DNA of 21,217 nt from a virus. The stretch spans positions 1-21,217 of IMG/VR virus record IMGVR_UViG_3300020469_002629, one strand, 5' to 3'. The translations under genes were made by a program, and so were the position numbers. Shown in pieces: positions 13,268 to 20,568 of the stretch; the first letter of the stretch is position 1; each line of letters starts with the position of its first letter. Below the pieces are notes generated by a model. The model made no database searches, was not told the origin of the DNA, and saw only the letters and a list, made by a program, of their open reading frames with translations.

Positions 13268-14178
13268 AGTCTTGCTAACTTAATTAATGTTGCAGCCAAG
13301 TTAATCTCTGGATCAGCAACAAGTGTATGATCTACTAGTCCTTGTTTAATAACAATTACTGCTGTGTCTTGTTTTTCTTCTTCACCGAATATTTCTAAAT
13401 TATCATAAAGCCAACGATAGATCTCTTCCATTTCCTCAGCACGTACTTTACCACAAAGCAGTTTACGTGCTTGTGTAATCTTACCTTCTTTAAATAGTTC
13501 AACCATTTCAAACTTCCAGTCAGCTTCACCTTCGTCACCTCTAGTAGGCGAACTTAGTTTAGTACCACTGACGTTTTGTTGCACCATATTAATACATTTA
13601 CGTAAGTCTGGGTATGCTACCTTAACATAATTATCAAGTGTATCTAATTCAAACTCTATGTTTTCTTCAACAAGAATAGTTGCAACCCTTGCAGTAAATT
13701 CTGTCTGATCAATCTTCTCAATATGAAAGCCTTGACACCTGCTGTGAATAGCAGGAATAATTCTATTAGGGTAGTTACAAGTTAAAACAAATCTTGATGT
13801 GCTATGATATTCTTCCATAACACCACGCAATGCCGCTTGTGCATTAGGCGACAAGTAATCAGCCTCATCTAATAGTACAACCTTAAATGGACCAAATGGA
13901 ATAGTTTGTACAAAGCCTGTAATCTTATCTCGAATTTCATCAACAGAGTTATTTCTACTAGCATTAAGTTCTAGTACATCATATCCTTCAATGCCTAGTT
14001 CATTAACAAGCATCTTTGCCATAGTAGTTTTACCGATACCGGCTGCGCCACTAAACAACAAATGCGGAATACTTTCATCTTTGACCCATGCTTGTACCTG
14101 TGCTTTCTGATGATTGTCTCTAAAAACATAATCTTCAAGTTTCTTAGGACGATACTTTTCTACCCATAACTCTTTCAT
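13264..14178 (-). CDS. 44: sliding-clamp loader ATPase subunit, T4 gp44 / RFC small-subunit type, 304 aa
   Basis: This AAA+ ATPase opens the sliding clamp and loads it on primer-template DNA for phage replication. It starts with the RFC-box motif WVEKYRPKKLEDYV, then Walker A GAAGIGKT (44-51), Walker B VLLDEAD (101-107), TCNYPNRII and the SRC motif with the trans-acting arginine (146-148). The C-terminal collar domain (about 230-304) is helical. The length is close to T4 gp44 (319 aa). The partner gp62 and clamp gp45 are not in the window. It overlaps both neighbours by 4 bp (ATGA). A short Ser/Thr/Gly loop (GTKLSSPTRGDEGEADW) precedes the collar. Confidence 0.96.
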   Translation of the reverse strand: MKELWVEKYRPKKLEDYVFRDNHQKAQVQAWVKDESIPHLLFSGAAGIGKTTMAKMLVNELGIEGYDVLELNASRNNSVDEIRDKITGFVQTIPFGPFKVVLLDEADYLSPNAQAALRGVMEEYHSTSRFVLTCNYPNRIIPAIHSRCQGFHIEKIDQTEFTARVATILVEENIEFELDTLDNYVKVAYPDLRKCINMVQQNVSGTKLSSPTRGDEGEADWKFEMVELFKEGKITQARKLLCGKVRAEEMEEIYRWLYDNLEIFGEEEKQDTAVIVIKQGLVDHTLVADPEINLAATLIKLARL

Positions 14179-14585
14179 TCCGACTCCTTAATGCGTTTTC
14201 TCAAATTAGTTGTACTAAATGAGTGTTGTCTTTTATTATAGTGTATTTTAATATTTTTGTCAACACATATTTGTTTGGCAGTAAAGTCTTTATCTTTGTA
14301 TTCTTCACCAATAAAACGTATATCTATTCCGTATGTAAGAAAAATGTCCGTTAAGTCTTTTTCGGATTCATAAGGAATAATTTCGTCAATATACTTACAA
14401 CCTTCAAGTTGTACATAACGCTCAAACACACTTTGGATTGGCTTATTCTTATTGGGTCTATCGATTGTAGGATCTGTTTGCAAACCAACAATCATATAGT
14501 CGCAGTTTGCTCTTGCTTCTTTAAGCATAGCAACATGTCCACTATGGAACAAGTCAAATGATGATGCTGTAAACCCTCGTGTCAA
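14175..14585 (-). CDS. TagD-like cytidylyltransferase, 136 aa, TTG start
   Basis: The nucleotidyltransferase superfamily signature is seen as FDLFHSGH at 10-17, a RYVQLEGCKYIDEIIPY region (56-72) and STTNLRKRI at 124-132. The length matches glycerol-3-phosphate cytidylyltransferase (about 130 aa); related enzymes activate sugars or lipid heads with CTP. Substrate is uncertain. The frame has no ATG near its beginning: the start is a TTG at 14585 that overlaps the upstream TGA (TTGA), and it places the catalytic motif at the normal distance from the N-terminus. It lies between MazG-like and clamp-loader genes. This is the second enzyme of this superfamily in the window. Confidence 0.9.
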   Translation of the reverse strand: MTRGFTASSFDLFHSGHVAMLKEARANCDYMIVGLQTDPTIDRPNKNKPIQSVFERYVQLEGCKYIDEIIPYESEKDLTDIFLTYGIDIRFIGEEYKDKDFTAKQICVDKNIKIHYNKRQHSFSTTNLRKRIKESE

Positions 14586-14986
14586 AGATCACCTTCTTGT
14601 CTGTTTTCTGAATAGTGAACATCAAACTCACCACCCGGATAACGCTTCTTTAATTTGTTAACATTCTCTGCTACGACCTCATTAGGATCCAGCCCCAATG
14701 CACGGCAACTATTGACCCAATACCAAATAATATCGCCAAGTTCTCGTTTAGCATGAAACTTAGTTTCATCGTCCATAGGTTTACCTTGAAATATACATTT
14801 CTTAACAATTTCTGCAAATTCGCCTCCTTCTGATGCAATACCAATAGCACCTGTCATTAATAATGAAATATTAACTTCGTCATTTAATTCATGTAAACGA
14901 GCCTGTGTATAAGCCCAATCGTTTGATTCTTCTGATGTTACTTCTTTTACAAAGTCTTTATACTTGTTTAGATCTACTGTAGACAT
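14582..14986 (-). CDS. mazG: MazG-like nucleotide pyrophosphohydrolase, 134 aa
   Basis: An all-alpha NTP pyrophosphohydrolase that would hydrolyse (d)NTPs to monophosphates; phage versions are thought to tune nucleotide pools. Metal-binding residues are in SEGGEFAEIVKK (Glu57, Glu60) and KRELGDIIWYW (Glu82, Asp85), the ExxE...ExxD pattern of the family. NVNKLKKRYPGGEFD is the usual ending. It is the first gene after the sigma70 promoter at 15015-15043 with AAAGGA before the ATG, so it is likely expressed early and heads the unit 12557-14986. Confidence 0.9.
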   Translation of the reverse strand: MSTVDLNKYKDFVKEVTSEESNDWAYTQARLHELNDEVNISLLMTGAIGIASEGGEFAEIVKKCIFQGKPMDDETKFHAKRELGDIIWYWVNSCRALGLDPNEVVAENVNKLKKRYPGGEFDVHYSENRQEGDL

Positions 14987-15014
14987 CTATATTTCCTTTA
15001 CTGTTTATTGCTTT

Positions 15015-15043
15015 ATTATATAATAGTACTTTATACTTGTCAA
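15015..15043 (-). promoter_or_regulatory. perfect sigma70 promoter for the mazG-clamp loader unit
   Basis: On the minus strand TTGACA (15043-15038) and TATAAT (15020-15015) are both exact consensus, separated by 17 bp. The -10 lies about 28 bp before the mazG-like ATG. Its strength and host-type sequence suggest early transcription by unmodified host RNA polymerase. Confidence 0.85.
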
Positions 15044-15096
15044 CCCCTAAGGTAAATATTTTTAACAGCATTCGCTGGTTAACAGGAGAACAACCC

Positions 15097-15285
15097 ATGA
15101 TTAGAAATCTTTCACTAAACCTTGAAGTAGGACAAGAAATCCTTGTCGGTAAAAACAATAAACGTGCTAGAATTACGAAAATAGAGTTCCATGAAAAATC
15201 AGGGGAAGTTACAATTAATACGACCCAAGGCCCACGTAAGGCCTTGACGTTTAGATTAATGCCGGATTTAGAATACGCTTATTGA
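15097..15285 (+). CDS. small unknown protein, 62 aa, plus strand
   Basis: The start is set at the ATG at 15097 (MIRNLSLNLEVGQEIL), which has AGGAG 8 nt upstream; the longer frame from 15037 would begin inside the promoter of the divergent mazG unit. The protein is probably a small beta barrel (VGKNNKRARITKIEF, GEVTINTTQGPRKALTF). No known motif. Its 3' end overlaps the convergent GroES-like gene by 7 bp. A degenerate late box GGTAAATA lies 38 nt upstream. It is one of only two plus-strand genes here. Confidence 0.75.
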   Translation: MIRNLSLNLEVGQEILVGKNNKRARITKIEFHEKSGEVTINTTQGPRKALTFRLMPDLEYAY

Positions 15286-15674
15286 GCACCGAAGTCACCT
15301 GCGTCAAATGTAGCAGTGTCACCATCGCTATAATGTTGTCCCCAGTAGGCTAATTCAGGTTCAAAGTCGTCTGTACCAACAGCAAGAATTGCAGACTTTT
15401 CAACTTTTTGTATCTCGACCTCACCTAGGTCGGGATCGTCTACCTTTATCTTTCTTGTCCAACGACCATGTTCAATTAAGATCCAATCGTTTTTTTGGTA
15501 ATCGTCTTTGTTCTCAGAACCTTTATCATAGACTTTTGCCCAACGACTTTTAACACCGTGTGCTTTTGCATCGTCAGCGGCCATGATAATACCGCCTTTA
15601 GTTTTAGTTTCACCGAAATGCATTCCGTATACTAAAACATCATCGTGGAGGGGAGTGAGTTTACCTTTGATCAT
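15279..15674 (-). CDS. GroES/gp31-like cochaperonin, 131 aa
   Basis: A predicted lid for the host GroEL chamber. The N-terminus follows the GroES pattern: PLHDDVLVYGMHFGE (PLxDRVLV in GroES), then a mobile-loop region KTKGGIIMAADDA with the GGIIM tripeptide area that contacts GroEL, then GVKSRWAKVYDKGS (cf. GEVVAVG) and QKNDWILIEHGRW (cf. VGDxVLF). It is longer than GroES (97 aa) and close to T4 gp31 (111 aa), with an acidic C-terminal tail (DTATFDAGDFGAQ). T4 gp31 is needed to fold the major capsid protein. No GroEL is encoded here. The fold call is by pattern and I consider it likely. Confidence 0.85.
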   Translation of the reverse strand: MIKGKLTPLHDDVLVYGMHFGETKTKGGIIMAADDAKAHGVKSRWAKVYDKGSENKDDYQKNDWILIEHGRWTRKIKVDDPDLGEVEIQKVEKSAILAVGTDDFEPELAYWGQHYSDGDTATFDAGDFGAQ

Positions 15675-15696
15675 TTGCCTTGTCCTATCTAAAAAT

Positions 15697-15918
15697 TTAT
15701 TTTTTTCTACTTACAATTTCTTCTTTGATTGCTCTTGGATTCTGCTTATAGTAATCTGATAGAACTTCTTCTCTTGTTCTAACAATTTTTCCACCTGCGC
15801 CTAACTCGTCGCCACGTGCATTTACTTTAGCATTACCAACTGCTGGAAGTTCTTCATTTTTGAGATTAAGTTTCTCCATGTCAACTTCCTTACCTCTCAT
15901 ACTTCTTACTAGTGCCAT
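15697..15918 (-). CDS. conserved small phage protein, 73 aa
   Basis: This basic, probably partly disordered protein begins MALVRSMRGKEVDMEKL and contains AVGNAKVNARGDELGAGGKI, a stretch I recognise as strongly conserved in T4-like cyanophages and related marine phages, though unnamed. The C-terminal part is helical (EEVLSDYYKQNPRAIKEEI). Its ATG shares a base with the upstream stop (TAATG). Its high conservation suggests a structural or assembly role, but nothing in the sequence defines it. Confidence 0.8.
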   Translation of the reverse strand: MALVRSMRGKEVDMEKLNLKNEELPAVGNAKVNARGDELGAGGKIVRTREEVLSDYYKQNPRAIKEEIVSRKK

Positions 15919-16391
15919 TATATTTCTCCTTTAAAGAATTCATTTAGTGGTATATTGTATTTAATACTATCTACCTTGTGTACCCCCATTAAATAGAGTA
16001 CAAAACTAGCAACACTACTACCTCTACCAACACCCCAAACAATATTCTTTTCTCTAAGTGTATCTATTATATATGCCATCTGTTTGAGTAGCGGAAATAA
16101 ATCTCGCTTCTCATACTCTGCTAGTTCTATATTTACACGTTCCACCTCAGTATCATTCGAACATTTGGCTAACAAATGTTGCTTAATGTCCATGTCTTGA
16201 TATTTGTAAGGAAGGAACCAATTGGTAGAATCTATTGATTGTTTAGGAAGAGGATAGTTAAGAAACTCTTTTTCTATCTTATTTTTGTATTTGCTTAGAT
16301 CATCATTGCACACACAGTTCTCAAGTATGTCAGGGCCATACTTAACTATGCCTTTAATTAGTTGATCAGTAGTATTATTCTCAGTCCACAT
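15918..16391 (-). CDS. small protein resembling a fragment of DNA polymerase III alpha (DnaE), 157 aa
   Basis: Residues 116-149 (IVWGVGRGSSVASFVLYLMG, then VHKVDSIKYNIPLNEFF) match the conserved GxGRGSAxGSLVxYLLGIxxxDPxxYxLLFERF region of bacterial DnaE palm domains. Upstream helices (YEKRDLFPLLKQMAYIIDTL) match the segment before it. The catalytic aspartates of DnaE come after this motif and are absent, since the protein ends at residue 157, and the PHP and finger domains are missing. It is therefore not a polymerase. Similar stand-alone proteins occur in other T4-like marine phages. It overlaps the coiled-coil gene by 11 bp. Confidence 0.75.
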   Translation of the reverse strand: MWTENNTTDQLIKGIVKYGPDILENCVCNDDLSKYKNKIEKEFLNYPLPKQSIDSTNWFLPYKYQDMDIKQHLLAKCSNDTEVERVNIELAEYEKRDLFPLLKQMAYIIDTLREKNIVWGVGRGSSVASFVLYLMGVHKVDSIKYNIPLNEFFKGEI

Positions 16392-16617
16392 TTATTAGTT
16401 GATCCAAATCTTTCTCTTGTTCTTCGTCAAATTTTGCTTGTATTGCTCTCTGACGTAGTTCATTTCTATATATTGTAACAAAAGTTTGAAGTTGTGTCAA
16501 CAGTTGATTGTTCCCTAAACGCTGGGCTTGGTAATATTTTTTGTTCAATTCGCTTAGTTTAAGCTCTACATCACTAGTAGATACTTCGGATAAGTTTTCT
16601 TCTAATGGATGAAACAT
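16381..16617 (-). CDS. conserved helical phage protein, 78 aa
   Basis: Mostly helical with heptad character: VSTSDVELKLSELNKKYYQA, LLTQLQTFVTIYRNELRQRA, then an acidic end DEEQEKDLDQLINVD. The opening MFHPLEENLSE and closing DLDxLINV are familiar from a small conserved protein of T4-like cyanophages. No enzyme motif. ATG at 16617 is one base after the structural gene's stop, and its 3' end overlaps the DnaE-fragment gene. Unknown function, perhaps an assembly or virion component given the structural genes upstream. Confidence 0.8.
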   Translation of the reverse strand: MFHPLEENLSEVSTSDVELKLSELNKKYYQAQRLGNNQLLTQLQTFVTIYRNELRQRAIQAKFDEEQEKDLDQLINVD

Positions 16618-16618
16618 A

Positions 16619-17233
16619 TTAACTAAATGTGCCCAAATGCCTCATGTAAATGAACTCTTGGCTGTGTCGCCAAACTTCAATAAACACAGGATCTGTGGTA
16701 GAAGTTAATGTAAGTGATGCTGGAAAAGCACTATCTTTCTTAATTACAGTGCCGCCTGTAGTTGTAAATGTTACTGCTCTGTCACCAACACCTGAAGCGT
16801 ATAGTTCCAAAGTTACTTTACTTACTCCACCTTGTGCTGTTGTTTCTTCACCATTTGCAGGATCTCCTGCAAAGTTTGTGAACTGTAAGTTAAGTGCAGA
16901 TGATGCGTTAATAATAAAATAAGAGCCAGTTTGGTAATCAATTTCTGTCGTTGTTCCGCCAACAAGTGGTACTGTACCCAAATTATTAGTTTTATCTCTG
17001 TTATTTGCCATAACAGCTCTAGTAACTTGATTAAGTTGAAAGTCATTAATGTATGACCCACCGCCTGGATTGGATAATCTAGCGGCAGTTGACTCAAGAC
17101 TAGTAATTTCAGTCTTGGCTGTGTTTAAACTTGTTTTAATAGTATCGAAATTATCCCTGAATGTTTGGGTGTCGTTATCGGCACCTGCTACAGGAAAGTT
17201 TTCGTTTATGCTCAAATAATTTATATTACTCAC
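16619..17233 (-). CDS. phage structural / tail-fibre-type protein, 204 aa, GTG start
   Basis: The N-terminus (INENFPVAGADNDTQTFRDN, then FDTIKTSLNTAKTEI) is a helical adaptor pattern common in marine phage tail proteins. The remainder is beta-rich Thr/Gly/Ser sequence (GGTTTEIDYQTGSYFIINAS, DRAVTFTTTGGTVIKK) typical of fibre or baseplate-attached proteins. It ends with EVWRHSQEFIYMRHLGTFS. The start is a GTG at 17233 overlapping the TGA of the 824-aa gene (GTGA). No enzymatic motif. Probably a virion protein, exact place unknown. Confidence 0.75.
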   Translation of the reverse strand: MSNINYLSINENFPVAGADNDTQTFRDNFDTIKTSLNTAKTEITSLESTAARLSNPGGGSYINDFQLNQVTRAVMANNRDKTNNLGTVPLVGGTTTEIDYQTGSYFIINASSALNLQFTNFAGDPANGEETTAQGGVSKVTLELYASGVGDRAVTFTTTGGTVIKKDSAFPASLTLTSTTDPVFIEVWRHSQEFIYMRHLGTFS

Positions 17234-19704
17234 GGTTTCTTTTCTCCACGTTGCGGGAATACAAAGTATTTATCCTCAATTTGTCCGTCAACTATATCTA
17301 TTATATAGCGATCTGCAACAAAGTTAATAGACTTAAAATCAAACGCTTTTTGCTTGATTCTAGCTAAAATACTGTCGGCCTTCCCTGGTTTTGTATAACA
17401 CAATACTAGTGCTTTGGTAAATCCAAGTTCATAAGTCTTTGTTTCTTGGATACTTCTCATCCATAAAGGCAAAAACTCTCTGTCTCTTTCCCCAACAGTT
17501 TGTATTCTCTTTCTCATGTTATTTACTGAATTAGGAAAAATTCTTTGATGATCTGAATCACTAACTAACGGAATATCGCTATCAATGCTAATACTGTCGT
17601 AACTAACAATAATTTTACTGTTAATATTGTCTTTTAGTTCTATTACTTGTGATATGCTTTTACCGTTCTTTTCAAGATCGTCAATTAGATCAACATAGAC
17701 AACTTCATATAAAGTTGATTGTGTAGTTGGATCTTTAGCTACTGCTTTTTTAACATCGCCAAACGTAAAGCGTTTGTTATAGTGATTTTGGCCCATTGCA
17801 GAAACAAACGTTTGTGCTGTATTACTTTCAATACCTGCAAATAGTAATGCTGTTAGTTCACTTTGTACTCCGTAATTTTTATCACCATAACGATATATGT
17901 CATCAGGTTTAAAAACAGTAGAGTCGGTAATAAAGTTAAACCATGATAATCTTTTCTCTTTCGTTTGTAATGCTCTAACAAGTATGTTTGAGAATACTGT
18001 TTGATTATCAGCAACAACTTTTATTTTAAACTCTCTTAATGCTTCAGCAAAGTTTGCACCGTCTTGGGCTTTTATTGTAAACTTAAACTCTTTGTCAAAC
18101 GATGTTCTTTCTTGATCAAATACTAAACTAAAATTTTTAGAACGAGTTGAAGAATCTTCGCCAGCACTATCTTTTTCATAAAATCTAGTTAAGCCTAACC
18201 CTTTATTGTCTTCAAATTGTTTTACTTTACCTTGTATAAGTCCTGTAGGCAAAAATTCTAAACCTTCAGGTAACTTTCCGCTCTCTAATGTATATAATAT
18301 TCTACCGCCGTACAGTAAACTTTTTGCTTCGACGTATAAGTTACTAGGCTCATTGGGTTTAATACTTCCTCTGTCTGAAGGAGTTATCCATTCAATCGAA
18401 CTTTCGATGTCACCAATAATATCTACATTGAATGTTCTTTCAACTGTTGAAACACCTGGTACCCAAAAATCACTATCTGTAGGCAATCTGTTTTGGTTTT
18501 GCACAGTAGCAATGTATATAATACCATCATAAACAATTGCTTCATTAACATTATAAATTCTAGTGCTACTCCAATCACCTACAAGTGTGTAATTAATTGT
18601 TGCTAAGTTTGCAGGAAAGTTTACAGCTCTCATGGTGAACTGATAGTTTTTAGTTACTGCTGCTTGATAAGGAACTTTACCAGAAAGGTCACCTGTTACT
18701 GTGTCAAGTGTAAGTCCAGGTGGTATAGCACTTGCAGTACCGTCTGGATTATTATCAACCAAGAAATAAGTTATTGTACCTGACAACGTAGGTGGATCGT
18801 AAACATCTAATGCAATAGTTACAAAGTTATTTGCTCTATACCTACCTAAGTAAGGATCTGTGATCCATAACGGTTGTCTGTTACCACTGTTGTCTGCTTG
18901 GAATAAATTTGTATCAACTTGTAGTAATGTGTTATCTGCTTTTAAAAATTCTTCAGTAACAACATAAATTTTAAATGTTCTATGTATAGCGTTAATGCCG
19001 TCAGTGACTGCAATACTAAAAGTATATTCTCTACTTAACTTTCTAGGTATCTGACTTCCTTCTGCATAGTCAAATCGTTGTGTGTCGTAAAAGTACGTAT
19101 CAAACCCTGTTGATGTATTTTTTGCAATATCGAGAGGAACAGTATCAAAAGAATGTGTATCGTATGCACCAGTGTTAGCTGCATTGTACTCTACAGCCTG
19201 CACAGGCTCCGTAAAACCGCTGATCTTTCCTGTTTGGGACAATGACAAGCCAGGAGGTAAAAGACCGCTGTTAGGCACCAAATAATAGCTTAGAACCTCC
19301 CCTGCTGTAATATCTTTGTCTGTTGCTTGTAATTGAAAATCTATCTTAGAATCGTCAAGTGCAAAGTATGCTTCGCCAAGCCCGACATTTAAATATCCTC
19401 TTTCTGTAATCCATTCTGGAAAGTCTGCACCAGTAATTGACATACTAAATGTTCTATCCATACAGCCACCAGTAGTGTCATCTGCTCTAATAACAAATTT
19501 CTTAGTTGTATGTTTTGTAACTTCTCCAGGCGCACCTTTGATGACACCATCGGATAATACACAGCCTGTAGGAAGTGTACCAGCAATTATAGAAAATGTG
19601 ATTGGGTTAGAAGTATCTGTAGATGCCTCTATTGGAATGTTGACTGTGATCCTTTCTTCGAAAGTACCTAAGTCTCCTGCTGGCGTTATCCAAGTAATTG
19701 CCAT
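17230..19704 (-). CDS. large virion protein with Ig-like (He_PIG-type) repeats and a chitin-binding-like module, 824 aa
   Basis: Four Ig-like repeats are seen, each with a 'LPxGLxLxxxGxIxG' turn: LPTGCVLSDGVIKGAPG (44-60), LPPGLSLSQTGKISGF (149-164), IPPGLTLDTVTGDLSGKVP (327-345) and LPEGLEFLPTGLIQGKV (478-494), each closed by a strand such as DRTFSMSI, HRTFKIYVV, ERTFNVDII or LREFKIKVV. Residues 376-417 (VGDWSSTRIYNVNEAIVYDG to FWVPG) match a CBM5/12-type sugar-binding module set inside the third repeat. The C-terminal 250 residues are not recognised. Such proteins are typically tail- or fibre-associated and may bind surface glycans; the binding role is inferred. Confidence 0.85.
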   Translation of the reverse strand: MAITWITPAGDLGTFEERITVNIPIEASTDTSNPITFSIIAGTLPTGCVLSDGVIKGAPGEVTKHTTKKFVIRADDTTGGCMDRTFSMSITGADFPEWITERGYLNVGLGEAYFALDDSKIDFQLQATDKDITAGEVLSYYLVPNSGLLPPGLSLSQTGKISGFTEPVQAVEYNAANTGAYDTHSFDTVPLDIAKNTSTGFDTYFYDTQRFDYAEGSQIPRKLSREYTFSIAVTDGINAIHRTFKIYVVTEEFLKADNTLLQVDTNLFQADNSGNRQPLWITDPYLGRYRANNFVTIALDVYDPPTLSGTITYFLVDNNPDGTASAIPPGLTLDTVTGDLSGKVPYQAAVTKNYQFTMRAVNFPANLATINYTLVGDWSSTRIYNVNEAIVYDGIIYIATVQNQNRLPTDSDFWVPGVSTVERTFNVDIIGDIESSIEWITPSDRGSIKPNEPSNLYVEAKSLLYGGRILYTLESGKLPEGLEFLPTGLIQGKVKQFEDNKGLGLTRFYEKDSAGEDSSTRSKNFSLVFDQERTSFDKEFKFTIKAQDGANFAEALREFKIKVVADNQTVFSNILVRALQTKEKRLSWFNFITDSTVFKPDDIYRYGDKNYGVQSELTALLFAGIESNTAQTFVSAMGQNHYNKRFTFGDVKKAVAKDPTTQSTLYEVVYVDLIDDLEKNGKSISQVIELKDNINSKIIVSYDSISIDSDIPLVSDSDHQRIFPNSVNNMRKRIQTVGERDREFLPLWMRSIQETKTYELGFTKALVLCYTKPGKADSILARIKQKAFDFKSINFVADRYIIDIVDGQIEDKYFVFPQRGEKKP

Positions 19705-19718
19705 TTAGACTTCGCTCC

Positions 19719-20294
19719 CTATATGCCGCCAACATCTAAATTGATTCCTGAATCATACGTTAGTGTACCAAAATCAATATTAGATCCTTGCAGTGCTAAT
19801 TGTATGGCATTTTCAAATCCTGAAGCTCCAACAGGTCCGAAATCGTATGTTGTTAAGTACTCAGTTACAGGTACAATAGTTTTAAATTTAATAGTACTAC
19901 CTACAGCGGTAACTTCAATATCTTTGAAACCGTTTTCTGATTGTGGCGCACTAGTACCTTCTAGAGTAATTTGTTGATGCACGTTTGCCAACATACTACC
20001 ACTGTCTGTATCAATTCTTGTAAATGCATCTGGTGCTGTACTAGCAACTATAATTGCCTCAGGACCTTCATCAAGTTGCATTTTAGCGCCAGCTACTAAT
20101 TTTCTAAAGTTTAAGTTCGAACCAACTTTATCTGCAAACACACTAACACCATTAGCACCTGTATTGGTTGCTGTAATTGTTAGTTCTGCTTCTAGTGTAG
20201 AGAAGTTTGTATTGACTTTCTGGAACGCTGTTCGTAGATCGTCACCTAGCCCATCGTTTACAATATTACCTATGTTTATTAATTGTACTGCCAT
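19719..20294 (-). CDS. tail-fibre-associated structural protein, 191 aa
   Basis: The N-terminus LINIGNIVNDGLGDDLRTAF followed by QKVNTNFSTLEAEL is the NDGxGDxLRxAFxKxNxNF adaptor found on many marine phage tail proteins, and is shared with the next gene upstream. The rest is beta-rich, low in charge and rich in Gly/Thr/Ser, ending ALQGSNIDFGTLTYDSGINL. No enzyme motif. It lies between a small adaptor protein and the 824-aa Ig-like protein, so a joint fibre or baseplate complex is likely. Confidence 0.8.
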   Translation of the reverse strand: MAVQLINIGNIVNDGLGDDLRTAFQKVNTNFSTLEAELTITATNTGANGVSVFADKVGSNLNFRKLVAGAKMQLDEGPEAIIVASTAPDAFTRIDTDSGSMLANVHQQITLEGTSAPQSENGFKDIEVTAVGSTIKFKTIVPVTEYLTTYDFGPVGASGFENAIQLALQGSNIDFGTLTYDSGINLDVGGI

Positions 20295-20303
20295 TTGTCA
20301 CTC

Positions 20304-20558
20304 CTAATGTAGATCCGCCCAGCCTGCTGTACTGTCACCGTTTGCATCAGCAGCGTATCCTTGAAACTTTCCTGTTGTTGTATTATAGATCATCATACCT
20401 AACACTGGTGTAAGTGCATCTACTTCAGTCTGTGTTAGTTGTGGTGGCCCAACATATAATTCTGTAAAGTTAGAATTAATTTTTTCAAACGCCCCACGTA
20501 GAGTATCGCCTGTTCTATCGTTTGCGGATGTTCCAATGTTTACTGTAAGTTTTGCCAT
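20304..20558 (-). CDS. small tail-fibre adaptor protein, 84 aa
   Basis: Residues 4-36 (LTVNIGTSANDRTGDTLRGA, then FEKINSNFTELY) repeat the N-terminal adaptor of the neighbouring 191-aa protein. The C-terminal part PVLGMMIYNTTTGKFQGYAA to GWADLH is the short 'GMxxYNTTTxKFQGY...GW' motif often seen at the ends of phage tail fibres. It therefore looks like a minimal fibre protein: adaptor plus tip motif with no shaft. Gaps of about 10 bp on both sides indicate one operon. Confidence 0.8.
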   Translation of the reverse strand: MAKLTVNIGTSANDRTGDTLRGAFEKINSNFTELYVGPPQLTQTEVDALTPVLGMMIYNTTTGKFQGYAADANGDSTAGWADLH

Positions 20559-20568
20559 CTATCCGCTC

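Noticed and set aside
14958-15158. Minus-strand 66-aa frame crossing the mazG promoter
   Set aside because: It runs through a perfect sigma70 promoter and lies opposite the 62-aa plus gene, which has a strong Shine-Dalgarno.
15416-15432. Hairpin CGACCT/AGGTCG as a terminator for the plus-strand 62-aa gene
   Set aside because: Only 6 bp, inside the GroES-like coding region, with no T tract.
16822-17097. Minus-strand 91-aa frame inside the 204-aa structural gene
   Set aside because: Leu/Gln-rich out-of-frame product, no ribosome site, fully contained in a gene with recognised fibre adaptor features.
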